Positions 52,456 to 60,927 of a DNA stretch of 64,000 nucleotides are shown in pieces. The notes under the pieces were generated by a model. It was not told the DNA's origin. It ran no database searches and saw only the letters and a program-made list of their open reading frames with translations. A program made the position numbers and the translations under genes. The DNA is from Crocinitomicaceae bacterium (GTDB lineage Bacteria > Bacteroidota > Bacteroidia > Flavobacteriales_D > Crocinitomicaceae). The first letter of the stretch is position 1; every line of letters begins with the position of its first letter. Location: assembly GCA_020635955.1 (NCBI GenBank), contig JACJYW010000011.1:62001-126000 (forward strand), in the 5' to 3' direction.

Positions 52456-53220
52456 TTAGAAAAGAAAAGGGAATATTACCTTTCTATCTTTTGGATAATC
52501 CGGAAAATGACCGAGGTACCAATCATGATGGTTTTTTGCTCTTGGCACGAGATTAGCAAATGTCCATACCATAAATGTAAGTCCAGGTAAATTCCAGGCC
52601 ATTAATGCAAATCCACTCCATTCAACAACCTCTCCAAACAAATTCGGAGATGAGATATAATCAAACAAGAATCCTTTAGGGATCTTATAATCAGTTTCAC
52701 CTGGTTTTCTAAGATTGATAAGGATAGTGTCTGCCTGCCAGTTAATGGTCATCCCTACCACAAACAAGATTGCTCCTACAATAAAATAAGGCGTTGTTAA
52801 CCATTCATTTCCATAATCTGTAACCGGGGCAAGCTCAGCAAGATAATAACCGTTCAAACCAGCATTCATCAAATTAAAAAAGATGGCATTGATCACAATA
52901 AATAAGGGCATTTGTTTGGGTGTTCTTTTAATCCTCAAAGGATAGATAAATGTTCGATTTAAATAATGAAAGATCCATAGCGCAAAGAGAATCCAAACAA
53001 AAGATGATCTGGAATAAGTGCCAAATAGCAGAAAATAAAGCATGATCAACAAAGAAGGCATCTCCATAATGAACCATCCCAATTTGTTATTGACCATTGG
53101 TCCCCATTTAGAAGATGTGTGTCTGCCAAAAGGAGCAGTAATAAAAAACATGGTAATATGAACCGCAATGGCTATGGTTAGCCATACATAACAGATGATG
53201 CTCAATGTTTCTAAACTCAT
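52456..53220 (-). CDS. steroid 5-alpha-reductase-like membrane protein
   Basis: 254 residues with six or seven hydrophobic helices. The C-terminal half has the 3-oxo-5-alpha-steroid 4-dehydrogenase pattern: NWQADTILINLRKPGETDYKIPKGFLFDYISSPNLFGEVVEWSGFALMAW ... PRAKNHHDWYLGHFPDYPKDRKVIFPFLF. The motif 'K-I-P-x-G-x-L-F-x-Y-x-S-x-P-N-x-x-G-E' is diagnostic. It reduces a double bond next to a keto group in a lipid or sterol-like substrate. One base separates it from the epimerase gene, an end-of-operon position. The real substrate is unknown. Confidence 0.88.
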   Translation of the reverse strand: MSLETLSIICYVWLTIAIAVHITMFFITAPFGRHTSSKWGPMVNNKLGWFIMEMPSLLIMLYFLLFGTYSRSSFVWILFALWIFHYLNRTFIYPLRIKRTPKQMPLFIVINAIFFNLMNAGLNGYYLAELAPVTDYGNEWLTTPYFIVGAILFVVGMTINWQADTILINLRKPGETDYKIPKGFLFDYISSPNLFGEVVEWSGFALMAWNLPGLTFMVWTFANLVPRAKNHHDWYLGHFPDYPKDRKVIFPFLF

Positions 53221-53221
53221 T

Positions 53222-54211
53222 CTATTTCTTTTTCAATACACCTCTTTGGATCTGCCAATCGTAAAAATCCTTCAGTGTTTCAGACAAGGGACGTACTTTA
53301 TGTCCTAACTCATCCACTGCTTTTTTGTTCACCATGTTTGGATGTCCAAGCTTCAACGCTGTGATAGCCTCTATGGTAAAAACGGGTGCAGCTTTTGTTA
53401 TTTTTCCCCATAGTTTAACAAAAGGGAGGATCATTTTCAAAAACCAAAAAGGCAACAATAACTTCGGTGTTTTAACTCCGGATGCCTTAGTTACCTCAGC
53501 TGCCAATTCTTTCAAAGAGTAGTATTTGCCACTCATCAGATAGATCTCTCCTGTTCTACCTTTTTCTATGGCATTCACAATGGTTTGACTAACGTCTCGT
53601 ACATCAATGAAATTGTACCCACCTTGAGGCAATACAGGTATCTTACGATTGTAGAAATCTAAAAGTGCTTTTCCTAACTCTGAAGGTTTATAATCATTGA
53701 TGCCAACGACAGAAGAAGGTCGTAAAACACAACCATCTATTTTACCTGATTGAAAGGCTTCCAATGCAATTTGTTCTCCACATGCTTTGGAATAATCATA
53801 TGGAAACTGATCTTTTCGCTTGTAAGGTCTTGTTTCATCAAAAGGCTGATCAAGTGGCAACTCCTGAACTGCATGAGTGCTACTTAAATGAAGCAGTCTC
53901 TTAACTCCAGCTTTAATACAGGCATCAATGATATTCTGAGGCCCTTCAGTATTTGTTCTGAAAACTATTCCTGTGGGATCGCCATGAATACTGATTATGG
54001 CCGCAGAATGGATTACCACATCACAACCTTCAACAAATTTCTTTACATCCTCTTTGTTTAGAACATCACCTTGCGTTAATTCAAGGTCTAAACCTATTAA
54101 AGCATCATGTTCTTTATGATAGAATGCTCTTACCTGATGTCCCTGATCGATCAGAATTCTGCACACCATATTGCCGATATGTCCGGCAGCTCCTGTTACT
54201 CCAATTTTCAT
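53222..54211 (-). CDS. NAD-dependent epimerase/dehydratase (3-beta-HSD-like)
   Basis: 329 residues, extended short-chain dehydrogenase. N-terminal dinucleotide motif GVTGAAGHIGNMVCRIL, the VIHSAAIIS strand, and catalytic Tyr-x3-Lys in FPYDYSKACGEQIALEA. The substrate region (RPSSVVGINDYKPSELGKALLDFYNRKIPVLPQGGYNFIDVRDVSQTIVNAIEKG) is typical of 3-beta-hydroxysteroid dehydrogenase-like or dihydroflavonol reductase-like enzymes. It is paired with the 5-alpha-reductase-like gene, so the two may modify the same lipid-like molecule (inference). Confidence 0.88.
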   Translation of the reverse strand: MKIGVTGAAGHIGNMVCRILIDQGHQVRAFYHKEHDALIGLDLELTQGDVLNKEDVKKFVEGCDVVIHSAAIISIHGDPTGIVFRTNTEGPQNIIDACIKAGVKRLLHLSSTHAVQELPLDQPFDETRPYKRKDQFPYDYSKACGEQIALEAFQSGKIDGCVLRPSSVVGINDYKPSELGKALLDFYNRKIPVLPQGGYNFIDVRDVSQTIVNAIEKGRTGEIYLMSGKYYSLKELAAEVTKASGVKTPKLLLPFWFLKMILPFVKLWGKITKAAPVFTIEAITALKLGHPNMVNKKAVDELGHKVRPLSETLKDFYDWQIQRGVLKKK

Positions 54212-55144
54212 TTATTCGTAACCTACGTGAAACAAAGCGTCTCCTTTATTAATTACTGGCTGATTATTATGCCCAAAAAGAATTCCATCCTTACGCGCTT
54301 TAACCTTGTAAGAAAAGTTTCCATACGGTCCCGTAATCGAACCTATTACTTCTCCTTTTTTAATGGTATCTCCGGCCACCTTAGTACAAGTGAACATACC
54401 TGATCTGGCAGCTCTAATCCATGCATTATCATTAATGATCAAACTCTCCTGTTTTTCTACATTTCCATTGATCATTCCTCTGGCGATCAATACACGCTTC
54501 AATCCCTTAAGACCTTCCTGAATAGAGAACTCGTCAATTCTTTGAGACTCTCCTCCTTCAAAAACTACCATTGGGATACCCATGTCATGTGCCGTTCTTC
54601 TCAACGATCTTCTGATCAAACCTCCTTTAATGAGGTGAGGCATAGCAAACTCTTCTGCTAACCTGACACTTTCTGGATCTTTGCTATATACTCTTGCTTG
54701 AGGATAATTATAGATCTTATCACCACCTGTATGAAAGTCCAAAGCAATATCAACATGTGGCAATATCTCTTTAGTTAAGGTATATGCGACACGTGAAGCC
54801 AAAGATCCATTCTTGGTACCAGGAAAACTTCTGTTTACATCCTTTCCTCCTGGAAATTCTCTGGAATAGTTGATAAAACCAAAGACATTCAGCAAAGGAA
54901 CGGCAATAACATTACCAATCTTTAGGTTTTTAAACATCCCTTGCTTTTCAGCCCTTTTAACGATCTCTATCCCGTTAACTTCATCACCATGAACACCTCC
55001 AATAGCTAATAAGGTTGGTCCATCATGTAAACTTCTGTAAACATGTGCTACCAAACCGATATCCGTATTGGTTGGTAACCTGGCGATAGGAATTTCAATG
55101 GTTATCTTTTCACCTTTTTCAACCTTGTGTCCGGCAATCATCAT
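54212..55144 (-). CDS. succinylglutamate desuccinylase/aspartoacylase family protein
   Basis: 310 residues of the M14-like zinc carboxypeptidase fold. Zinc motif IGGVHGDEVNGIEIVKR (His-x2-Glu), then NRSFPGTKNGSLASRVA and DIALDFHTGGDKIYNYPQARVYS with the second His. The C-terminal barrel-like part (GMFTCTKVAGDTIKKGEVIGSITGPYGNF) is as in AspA/AstE. It overlaps rimK by four bases. In Bacteroidota this pair is common, and a role in handling glutamylated or N-acyl amino acid products is inferred, not shown. Confidence 0.9.
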   Translation of the reverse strand: MMIAGHKVEKGEKITIEIPIARLPTNTDIGLVAHVYRSLHDGPTLLAIGGVHGDEVNGIEIVKRAEKQGMFKNLKIGNVIAVPLLNVFGFINYSREFPGGKDVNRSFPGTKNGSLASRVAYTLTKEILPHVDIALDFHTGGDKIYNYPQARVYSKDPESVRLAEEFAMPHLIKGGLIRRSLRRTAHDMGIPMVVFEGGESQRIDEFSIQEGLKGLKRVLIARGMINGNVEKQESLIINDNAWIRAARSGMFTCTKVAGDTIKKGEVIGSITGPYGNFSYKVKARKDGILFGHNNQPVINKGDALFHVGYE

Positions 55145-56019
55145 AAGTCCACACTGTTTTCTAAGTACTCAATTAACCTTTCAGCTATTTGAATTTTTGT
55201 TGTTCCTTCAATTCCCTGAAGACCTGGAGATGAATTCACCTCAATTAGCATTGGCCCCTGATTAGATCGCATTAAATCAACACCGGCCATTTTAAGCCCA
55301 AGAATATCTAAAGATTTTATCGCCATTTCCTTTTCTTCATCCGTCAACTCAACTTCAATACCAACGCCTCCACGGTGAATATTAGACCTGAACTCACCTT
55401 CTTGTGCTACCCGCATCATGGTGGCAATAATTTCTCCGTTAATTACAATGACGCGAATGTCTTTTCCTTTGAATTCAGAAATAAACTCCTGTAATATCAC
55501 TCGTGTTTGTTTGCGAATGTGCTCACTAAAAAGTTGCTCAGCTTCATCTTCATTGTGAACAAGAAATACACCTTGTCCTTGTGTACCTTCAAGTACCTTC
55601 ATAATGAAAGGATAACCCAGAAGTTGATTCACGATCCTATCTGCATAGTATAGATCGTTAGAAAAATAAGTACGTGGAATTCTTATACCTCCCTGAATCA
55701 TTAATTGAAGGCTTCTGAATTTGTCCCTTGAGTTAATAATGGCTTGCGGGTCATTCAAGACCTTGGCACCCATCATACTAAAATGCCTCACAACAGTACA
55801 TCCATAAAAGGTAACCGAGCTACCAATTCTTGGAATTACATAATCAGGTTTGATTAAATACTCGTGATTATAGACCACTTTAAATTCCCCATCTTCAATG
55901 AGGAGATCACATTCCATGTAATCAATTACTCGAATGTTATGTTTTCCGGCTAAACCTGCCTGGTAGATCCTTTGAGTCGAATACAACTCTGAAGATCTGG
56001 ATAAAAGATAAATTAGCAT
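55141..56019 (-). CDS. rimK: RimK-type ATP-grasp ligase
   Basis: 292 residues. ATP-grasp ligase that adds glutamate residues, classically to the C-terminus of ribosomal protein S6. Key blocks: the N-terminal RimK domain ending in YVIPRIGSSVTFYGCTVVRHFSMMGAKVLNDPQAIINSRDKFRSLQLM, then PRTYFSNDLYYADRIVNQLLGYPFIMKVLEGTQGQGVFLV (ATP loop), REVILQEF-type strand (RVILQEFISEFKGKDIRVIVING), and the metal site GVDLMRSNQGPMLIEVNSSPGLQGIE. First gene of a four-gene minus-strand operon (rimK, aspartoacylase family, epimerase, reductase). Confidence 0.92.
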   Translation of the reverse strand: MLIYLLSRSSELYSTQRIYQAGLAGKHNIRVIDYMECDLLIEDGEFKVVYNHEYLIKPDYVIPRIGSSVTFYGCTVVRHFSMMGAKVLNDPQAIINSRDKFRSLQLMIQGGIRIPRTYFSNDLYYADRIVNQLLGYPFIMKVLEGTQGQGVFLVHNEDEAEQLFSEHIRKQTRVILQEFISEFKGKDIRVIVINGEIIATMMRVAQEGEFRSNIHRGGVGIEVELTDEEKEMAIKSLDILGLKMAGVDLMRSNQGPMLIEVNSSPGLQGIEGTTKIQIAERLIEYLENSVDL

Positions 56020-56049
56020 ACCTAATAATAGGGAATGAAAATAGTTAAA

Positions 56050-56562
56050 TTATTGAGAAATGATCTCTGGTGTTTCAATGATATTACTTTCATGTAAAGC
56101 GCGATCGATCAATTTGATCTTAAACTTAATCGTATCTGATTGATTAGAAAACGGATTGGCATAACTTGTAACTGTTACGTCCATTGTTCCTTTAATTCCT
56201 TTAGTATTTTGTGAAACGGAAATAGGCTTTATCCGATAAGAAAATTGAATGGTATCTCCATTCAGATCTTTTCCAGGAACCCATCCATCTGTATCGTCCT
56301 TTTCAAAATAATCAAGGTAAATATTGTAGTAATAGTACGACCCCGGAGCGTACACGCCAGTGGTATCTGCTGGATCTAATCCCAGATCGGCATCACCATC
56401 CTGAAAAGCAAAAGAAACCACTATACTATCCGTGTAATTTGACACCTCAGCATCTGAGATCATTGGTTCAATTGGATAAGTTTCACTTTTAAAACAAGAG
56501 ACAATAAGAAAAGAAATCATCAGAAATGACATGATTTGACTTATTTTTATCTCTAATTTCAT
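56050..56562 (-). CDS. putative lipoprotein, unknown
   Basis: 170 residues from Met at 56562 (MKLEIKISQIMSFLMISFLIVSCFKSE), a lipoprotein-type signal with Cys near residue 23. An upstream Met 13 codons earlier would overlap the divergent gene. The rest (VSNYTDSIVVSFAFQDGDADLGLDPADTTGVYAPGSYYYYNIYLDYFEK ... IKFKIKLIDRALHESNIIETPEI) looks like a beta-sandwich with a 'DGDADLG' acidic turn, a pattern seen in Bacteroidota surface lipoproteins. Only 30 bp separate it from rimK; co-transcription is possible. Function unknown. Confidence 0.74.
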   Translation of the reverse strand: MKLEIKISQIMSFLMISFLIVSCFKSETYPIEPMISDAEVSNYTDSIVVSFAFQDGDADLGLDPADTTGVYAPGSYYYYNIYLDYFEKDDTDGWVPGKDLNGDTIQFSYRIKPISVSQNTKGIKGTMDVTVTSYANPFSNQSDTIKFKIKLIDRALHESNIIETPEIISQ

Positions 56563-56589
56563 ACGGAAAGCTAAGTTAGCCAAATATCC

Positions 56590-57588
56590 ATGAACGTACA
56601 ACTAGTCGAGCAATTACCTTTTAATATCCATGAGATATTCAAGATCAATTCAGAAGATCAGTTTTTGGACCTGGCTATTAAAACATTTGATTTTCAATAT
56701 AAAAACAACGATATCTACAGGAAATATGTAGATCTGAGTGGAAGAAAACCGAATGTGATCTCTTCGTTGGAAGACATTCCGTTTTTACCTATTTCATTCT
56801 TCAAATCGCATAATGTAACCTGCACAGAGGATGAAAAAGCACTTGAATTTCACAGTAGCGGTACTACCGGACAAGTAAGAAGCAGACATTTGGTTGCCGA
56901 CCCAACTATCTATCAGTTATCATTTTTGAAGGGATTCGAACTCTTTTACGGACCTATCAACAATTATATCATATTGGGATTACTGCCCTCTTACATGGAA
57001 AATGAACATTCATCATTGATCTACATGGTTGATCATCTCATCCAACATTCTAATGATAAAGACAGTGGTTTTTTCCTGAATGATTTTGAGCATTTGCTGA
57101 ATATCATAGAACAGAGAAAAGCAGAGAAAAAAATCCTGTTGATAGGAGTTTCGTATGCATTGCTTGATCTGGCTGAAAAATACCAGGCGGATCTTTCTGG
57201 CTGTATAATCATGGAAACAGGTGGAATGAAAGGAAAGCGTAAAGAATTGACGAAGCCAGAACTACATAAAATTTTAAAAAAAGGGTTGAATGTCGATCAC
57301 ATCCATTCAGAATATGGTATGACCGAATTGTTGTCTCAGGGTTATTCTATGGAGAACCAACTTTTTCAAACTCCACCCTGGATGAAGATCCTGATTCGAC
57401 AATACAATGATCCCTTCTCCTATGCCTCAATAAAAAGTGGTGGGATCAATGTGATCGATCTGGCAAATATTTACTCTTGTTCTTTTATTGCTACTCAGGA
57501 TCTTGGAAAGCAAACTCCACAAGGGTTTGAGGTATTAGGCAGATTTGATGATGCCGATCTCAGAGGCTGTAATTTGCTCATTCAGTAA
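56590..57588 (+). CDS. LuxE-like acyl-protein synthetase/acyltransferase
   Basis: 332 residues. The pattern of LuxE family enzymes is clear: an N-terminal 'F-x-x-N-x-x-Y-R-x-Y' region, IPFLPISFFKSHNVTC, the nucleotide-binding SSGTTGQVRSRHLVAD (about 95-110), then the adenylating-type loop HIHSEYGMTELLSQGYS and a late 'FxxLGRxDDADLRG' block. LuxE activates fatty acids as acyl-AMP; here no luxCD genes are present, so it probably activates another carboxylate. It is divergent from the lipoprotein gene. Confidence 0.88.
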   Translation: MNVQLVEQLPFNIHEIFKINSEDQFLDLAIKTFDFQYKNNDIYRKYVDLSGRKPNVISSLEDIPFLPISFFKSHNVTCTEDEKALEFHSSGTTGQVRSRHLVADPTIYQLSFLKGFELFYGPINNYIILGLLPSYMENEHSSLIYMVDHLIQHSNDKDSGFFLNDFEHLLNIIEQRKAEKKILLIGVSYALLDLAEKYQADLSGCIIMETGGMKGKRKELTKPELHKILKKGLNVDHIHSEYGMTELLSQGYSMENQLFQTPPWMKILIRQYNDPFSYASIKSGGINVIDLANIYSCSFIATQDLGKQTPQGFEVLGRFDDADLRGCNLLIQ

Positions 57589-57684
57589 TTTTTTTCAAAA
57601 AAAAAACATGGATAATTTTTGCCTATTAAAATTATCGAATTACCTTTGACCTGTTTTTTCATGGAAACATAGTTTTTTGAGGTG

Positions 57685-57726
57685 AAAATACCAGCTAGTA
57701 TACTCTATTAGCTGGTATTTTTATTT
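57685..57726 (+). terminator. hairpin with T tract upstream of ppk1
   Basis: AAAATACCAGCTA, ten-base loop, TTAGCTGGTATTT, followed by further T. It terminates the LuxE-like gene or acts as a leader hairpin ahead of ppk1, which starts 23 bp later. Confidence 0.65.
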
Positions 57727-57748
57727 TAAGTCGGTTCATTTTGACTTT

Positions 57749-59794
57749 ATGGAACTTTACAATAGAGAGCTCAGTTGGTTGTCTTTTAACGAGAGAGTAT
57801 TACAGGAATCATTAGATGAGAGTAATCCGTTAATAGAACGAATCAGGTTCTTAGGTATCTATTCCAATAACTTAGATGAGTTCTTTAGGGTACGGGTAGC
57901 CACTATTCGAAGAATGATCCAATTGGGTCAAAAAGAAGTAGAGGGGTTTAAAGGTGGACCAACTGCGTTGATGAAGGAGATTAGAAATGTAGTCTTGGAT
58001 CAGCAACGCTTATTCCAATTGTCCTACGAAAAACTGCTTGCCTTATTAAAGGAAAAGCATATTCTCCAAACAAATGAATCTCACTTGAAGGGGGAAGAAA
58101 TTGAAAGAATAACCGAATTCTTTGAACGTAAAGTTCGTCCTCAGATCGTACCGATCATGTTATCCAATAAACTTCCTTTTCCTCAATTAAAAGACAAAGG
58201 AATTTATTTGGCTATTAAAATGACGAACTATGAAAAGTCTAAGGTCAAATATGCTTTGATCCAAATTCCTCCGACGGTATCAAGATTCTTCATCATTCCT
58301 CATGAGAAGGATGAAGTGAAAAAAGTGATTTTATTAGATGATATCATTCGATTCCACTTAGAATCGATCTTCAATATTTTCAGTTTCGAAAAGATCGAAG
58401 CCTACACTTTTAAGATCACTCGTGATGCCGAATTGGATGTGGATGATGATATTTCTAAGAGTTTCCTAGAAAAAATGCGCGATAGCGTAGAAATGAGAAA
58501 AGAAGGGGAAACCGTACGTTTTGTTTATGATTCAGCCATGCCATTGGATATGCTGACTTATTTGATGGATGCTCAAGGATTAGAAGCCGGTGAGAATATA
58601 ATACCGGGCGGTAGATACCATAATTTCAAGGATTTCATGAATTTTCCTGATTTTGGTAGAGATGACTTTGTTTTTGAGCCCGCTCCGTCTATTCCACATC
58701 CTTCCTTTGCTGAAAAAGGAACATCATTGATCAAAGAGATCTTGAAGAAGGATGTGATGTTAACCTTTCCATATCAGCGATTTCAGCACGTTATTGATGT
58801 GTTAAGAGAAGCTGCAATAGACCCAAAAGTGGTCAGCATTAAGATCAACTTATATCGTGTTGCGGCTGATTCACAGATCATTAACGCATTGATCTCTGCA
58901 GCCAAGAACGGTAAAAGCGTTATGGTTGTTATTGAATTGCTGGCACGATTTGATGAAAAAGCGAATATTAAATGGTCAAATCATTTAGAAGAAAATGGTG
59001 TGACTGTGTTATTTGGAGTTCAAAATCTTAAGGTGCATTCCAAGTTATTTATCATAAAGCGAAAAAATGGCAATAAAACCCAGATGATCGCCCATGTAGG
59101 AACCGGGAACTTTCACGAAAAAACGGCTGATATCTACACAGACTGTTCATTGTTAACGGCTGACCCTCGCATTACTAAAGAGGTAGAAAAAGTATTTAAG
59201 ATCTTTAAGAATAATTTTGATCGTTCGGTTTTCAGAGAATTGTGGGTATCCCCTTTCAACACCCGAAGAAAATTGAATAGTTTGATCGACCAGGAAATCC
59301 GAAACGCGAAGAAAGGAGAAGAGGCCTATATCTATATCAAGATCAACAATTTGATCGATTCAAAAGTGATCAACAAATTGTATGAAGCTTCACAAGCTGG
59401 CGTTCAGGTCTATGGAATTGTCAGGGGGATTTGTGGACTGGTTCCTGGAATTAAAGATCTTTCAGAAAATATTGAGATAAGAAGTATTGTTGGCAGATAT
59501 CTGGAACACTCTCGTATACTTATATTCGCAAATGGTGGTCAGGAAAAATACTATATTGCTTCTGCTGATTGGATGGGAAGAAATCTGGACAGACGCATTG
59601 AGGTAACTGCCCCTATTTTTGATCCGGACATTCAAAAAGACCTCAAGTATATGATCACATCTGCCTTGAAGGACAACAAAAAGTCAAGGATCATTGACAA
59701 GCAACAAAAGAACGAGCGTTTTCAAGAAGGAAAAACACCTTTTAACTCTCAACTAGAATTATACAATTACTTTAAAAAGAAAGTTGAAGGATGA
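57749..59794 (+). CDS. ppk1: polyphosphate kinase 1
   Basis: 681 residues, normal for PPK1. Makes polyphosphate from ATP. The N domain opens ELYNRELSWLSFNERVLQESLDESNPLIERIRFLGIYSNNLDEFFRVRVATIRR. The catalytic part has the phospholipase D-like His motifs NLKVHSKLFIIKRK and, later, LEHSRILIFANGG, plus the conserved HVGTGNFHEKTADIYTD. The last codons overlap ppx by four bases. Together they set polyphosphate level. Confidence 0.97.
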   Translation: MELYNRELSWLSFNERVLQESLDESNPLIERIRFLGIYSNNLDEFFRVRVATIRRMIQLGQKEVEGFKGGPTALMKEIRNVVLDQQRLFQLSYEKLLALLKEKHILQTNESHLKGEEIERITEFFERKVRPQIVPIMLSNKLPFPQLKDKGIYLAIKMTNYEKSKVKYALIQIPPTVSRFFIIPHEKDEVKKVILLDDIIRFHLESIFNIFSFEKIEAYTFKITRDAELDVDDDISKSFLEKMRDSVEMRKEGETVRFVYDSAMPLDMLTYLMDAQGLEAGENIIPGGRYHNFKDFMNFPDFGRDDFVFEPAPSIPHPSFAEKGTSLIKEILKKDVMLTFPYQRFQHVIDVLREAAIDPKVVSIKINLYRVAADSQIINALISAAKNGKSVMVVIELLARFDEKANIKWSNHLEENGVTVLFGVQNLKVHSKLFIIKRKNGNKTQMIAHVGTGNFHEKTADIYTDCSLLTADPRITKEVEKVFKIFKNNFDRSVFRELWVSPFNTRRKLNSLIDQEIRNAKKGEEAYIYIKINNLIDSKVINKLYEASQAGVQVYGIVRGICGLVPGIKDLSENIEIRSIVGRYLEHSRILIFANGGQEKYYIASADWMGRNLDRRIEVTAPIFDPDIQKDLKYMITSALKDNKKSRIIDKQQKNERFQEGKTPFNSQLELYNYFKKKVEG

Positions 59795-60678
59795 AATTCG
59801 GAGCAATAGATATAGGTACCAATGCTGCCCGTTTATTGATTGGAGAAGTTGAAATTGAGGAAGGAGAACACTTTGTTAAGAAGATCTCTTACACTCGTAT
59901 TCCGTTGCGACTTGGATTTGATGTTTTCGAAAACGGAAAAATTTCGAATAATAAGATCGTTGAATTTTCAAAATCCATCAAAGCCTTCAAACTGATCGCT
60001 GAAGTATTTCAAGTCACTGAATTACGAGCATGTGCCACATCTGCAATGCGTGAAGCGGAGAATGGCAAAGAAATTCAGAAACGAATTAAGAAAGAGACAG
60101 GTGTGGATATTGAGATCATCAATGGTGCTGAAGAGGCAAAACTGATCTTATCTACCTTCTTTTTGTTGGAAGAGGATACAAAATCACCTTTCGTTGTAAT
60201 TGACGTGGGGGGAGGTTCAACAGAGATCTCCATTTTCAAAAAAGGTGAAAAAGTTGCCAGTAGATCTTTTCCAGTTGGAACCATTCGTTTGTTAAAGAAC
60301 AAGGTAAAACCTGGTCTTTGGAAATCACTTGATAAATGGATTGAGGCGAATTTCAAGAAAAACATAGAGTACATCACATTTGCTACTGGGGGTAACATTA
60401 ACAAGATCCACAAAATGATTGGTAAGAAATCAAATGAACCCATCAAATTAGAAGAGTTTATTGACTTACACAGTGATCTTGCAAAATTGAGTGTGAAACG
60501 AAGAGTATCTGAATATCAATTGAGGCCCGACCGTGCAGATGTCATTGTTCCGGCTTTTGAGATCTATGAATATATTTTTTCAAGGATCAATACAAATGAG
60601 GTGCATGTTCCTAGAATTGGGCTTTCTGATGGGATGATATACAATTTGTACAAAAAACATAAAAGGAAAAAAGGTTGA
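59791..60678 (+). CDS. ppx: exopolyphosphatase (Ppx/GppA family)
   Basis: 295 residues, the short actin-like form without the C-terminal extra domain. Hydrolyses polyphosphate from the end, or pppGpp in related proteins. Phosphate loops are GAIDIGTNAARLLIGE at the N-terminus and FVVIDVGGGSTEISIFKKG in the middle; TELRACATSAMREAENG sits between, and ITFATGGNINKIHKM follows. The overlap with ppk1 argues for a polyphosphate substrate. Confidence 0.93.
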   Translation: MKFGAIDIGTNAARLLIGEVEIEEGEHFVKKISYTRIPLRLGFDVFENGKISNNKIVEFSKSIKAFKLIAEVFQVTELRACATSAMREAENGKEIQKRIKKETGVDIEIINGAEEAKLILSTFFLLEEDTKSPFVVIDVGGGSTEISIFKKGEKVASRSFPVGTIRLLKNKVKPGLWKSLDKWIEANFKKNIEYITFATGGNINKIHKMIGKKSNEPIKLEEFIDLHSDLAKLSVKRRVSEYQLRPDRADVIVPAFEIYEYIFSRINTNEVHVPRIGLSDGMIYNLYKKHKRKKG

Positions 60679-60718
60679 TTTTTTCTGTGTAGGATTTCTA
60701 CAATTTTAATTTAAGTAT

Positions 60719-60726
60719 TATATTTG
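60719..60726 (+). promoter_or_regulatory. putative -7 element of the tRNA-Gly locus
   Basis: TATATTTG matches TAnnTTTG; a TTTC lies near the -33 position. It is 42 bp upstream of the broken tRNA-Gly copy and no comparable box is seen directly before the intact copy. The broken copy therefore occupies the promoter-proximal place. Confidence 0.45.
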
Positions 60727-60767
60727 CAGCCCCGTAAAAACTACAAATCGTTGTGGCTGGGGAATAA

Positions 60768-60880
60768 GCGAGAGTAGCTCAGCCCCGCAGAGGCGGGATT
60801 AGCAAAACTTACGAAATCAAAGATTTCTTGTTTAGCTGAATTGGTAGAGCGCGATCCGCCTGAGGCGGATAGAGGTCGCG
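60768..60880 (+). pseudogene. broken tRNA-Gly copy with inserted palindromes
   Basis: The first 16 bases are identical to the intact tRNA-Gly (GCGAGAGTAGCTCAG and the base before it in context). After that a 58-bp block is inserted, flanked by TAGCT at 60775-60779 and 60833-60837. The D-loop sequence TTGGTAGAGCGCGA then resumes, but the anticodon arm is replaced by a GC-rich palindrome ATCCGCC-TGA-GGCGGAT (60854-60870). The sequence AGAGGTCGCG follows and the T arm and acceptor are missing. It cannot make a tRNA. Confidence 0.75.
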
Positions 60881-60927
60881 AAATAATATGGAAACTTATT
60901 ATTGGGTTGAAGATTGAAGTATTGAAA

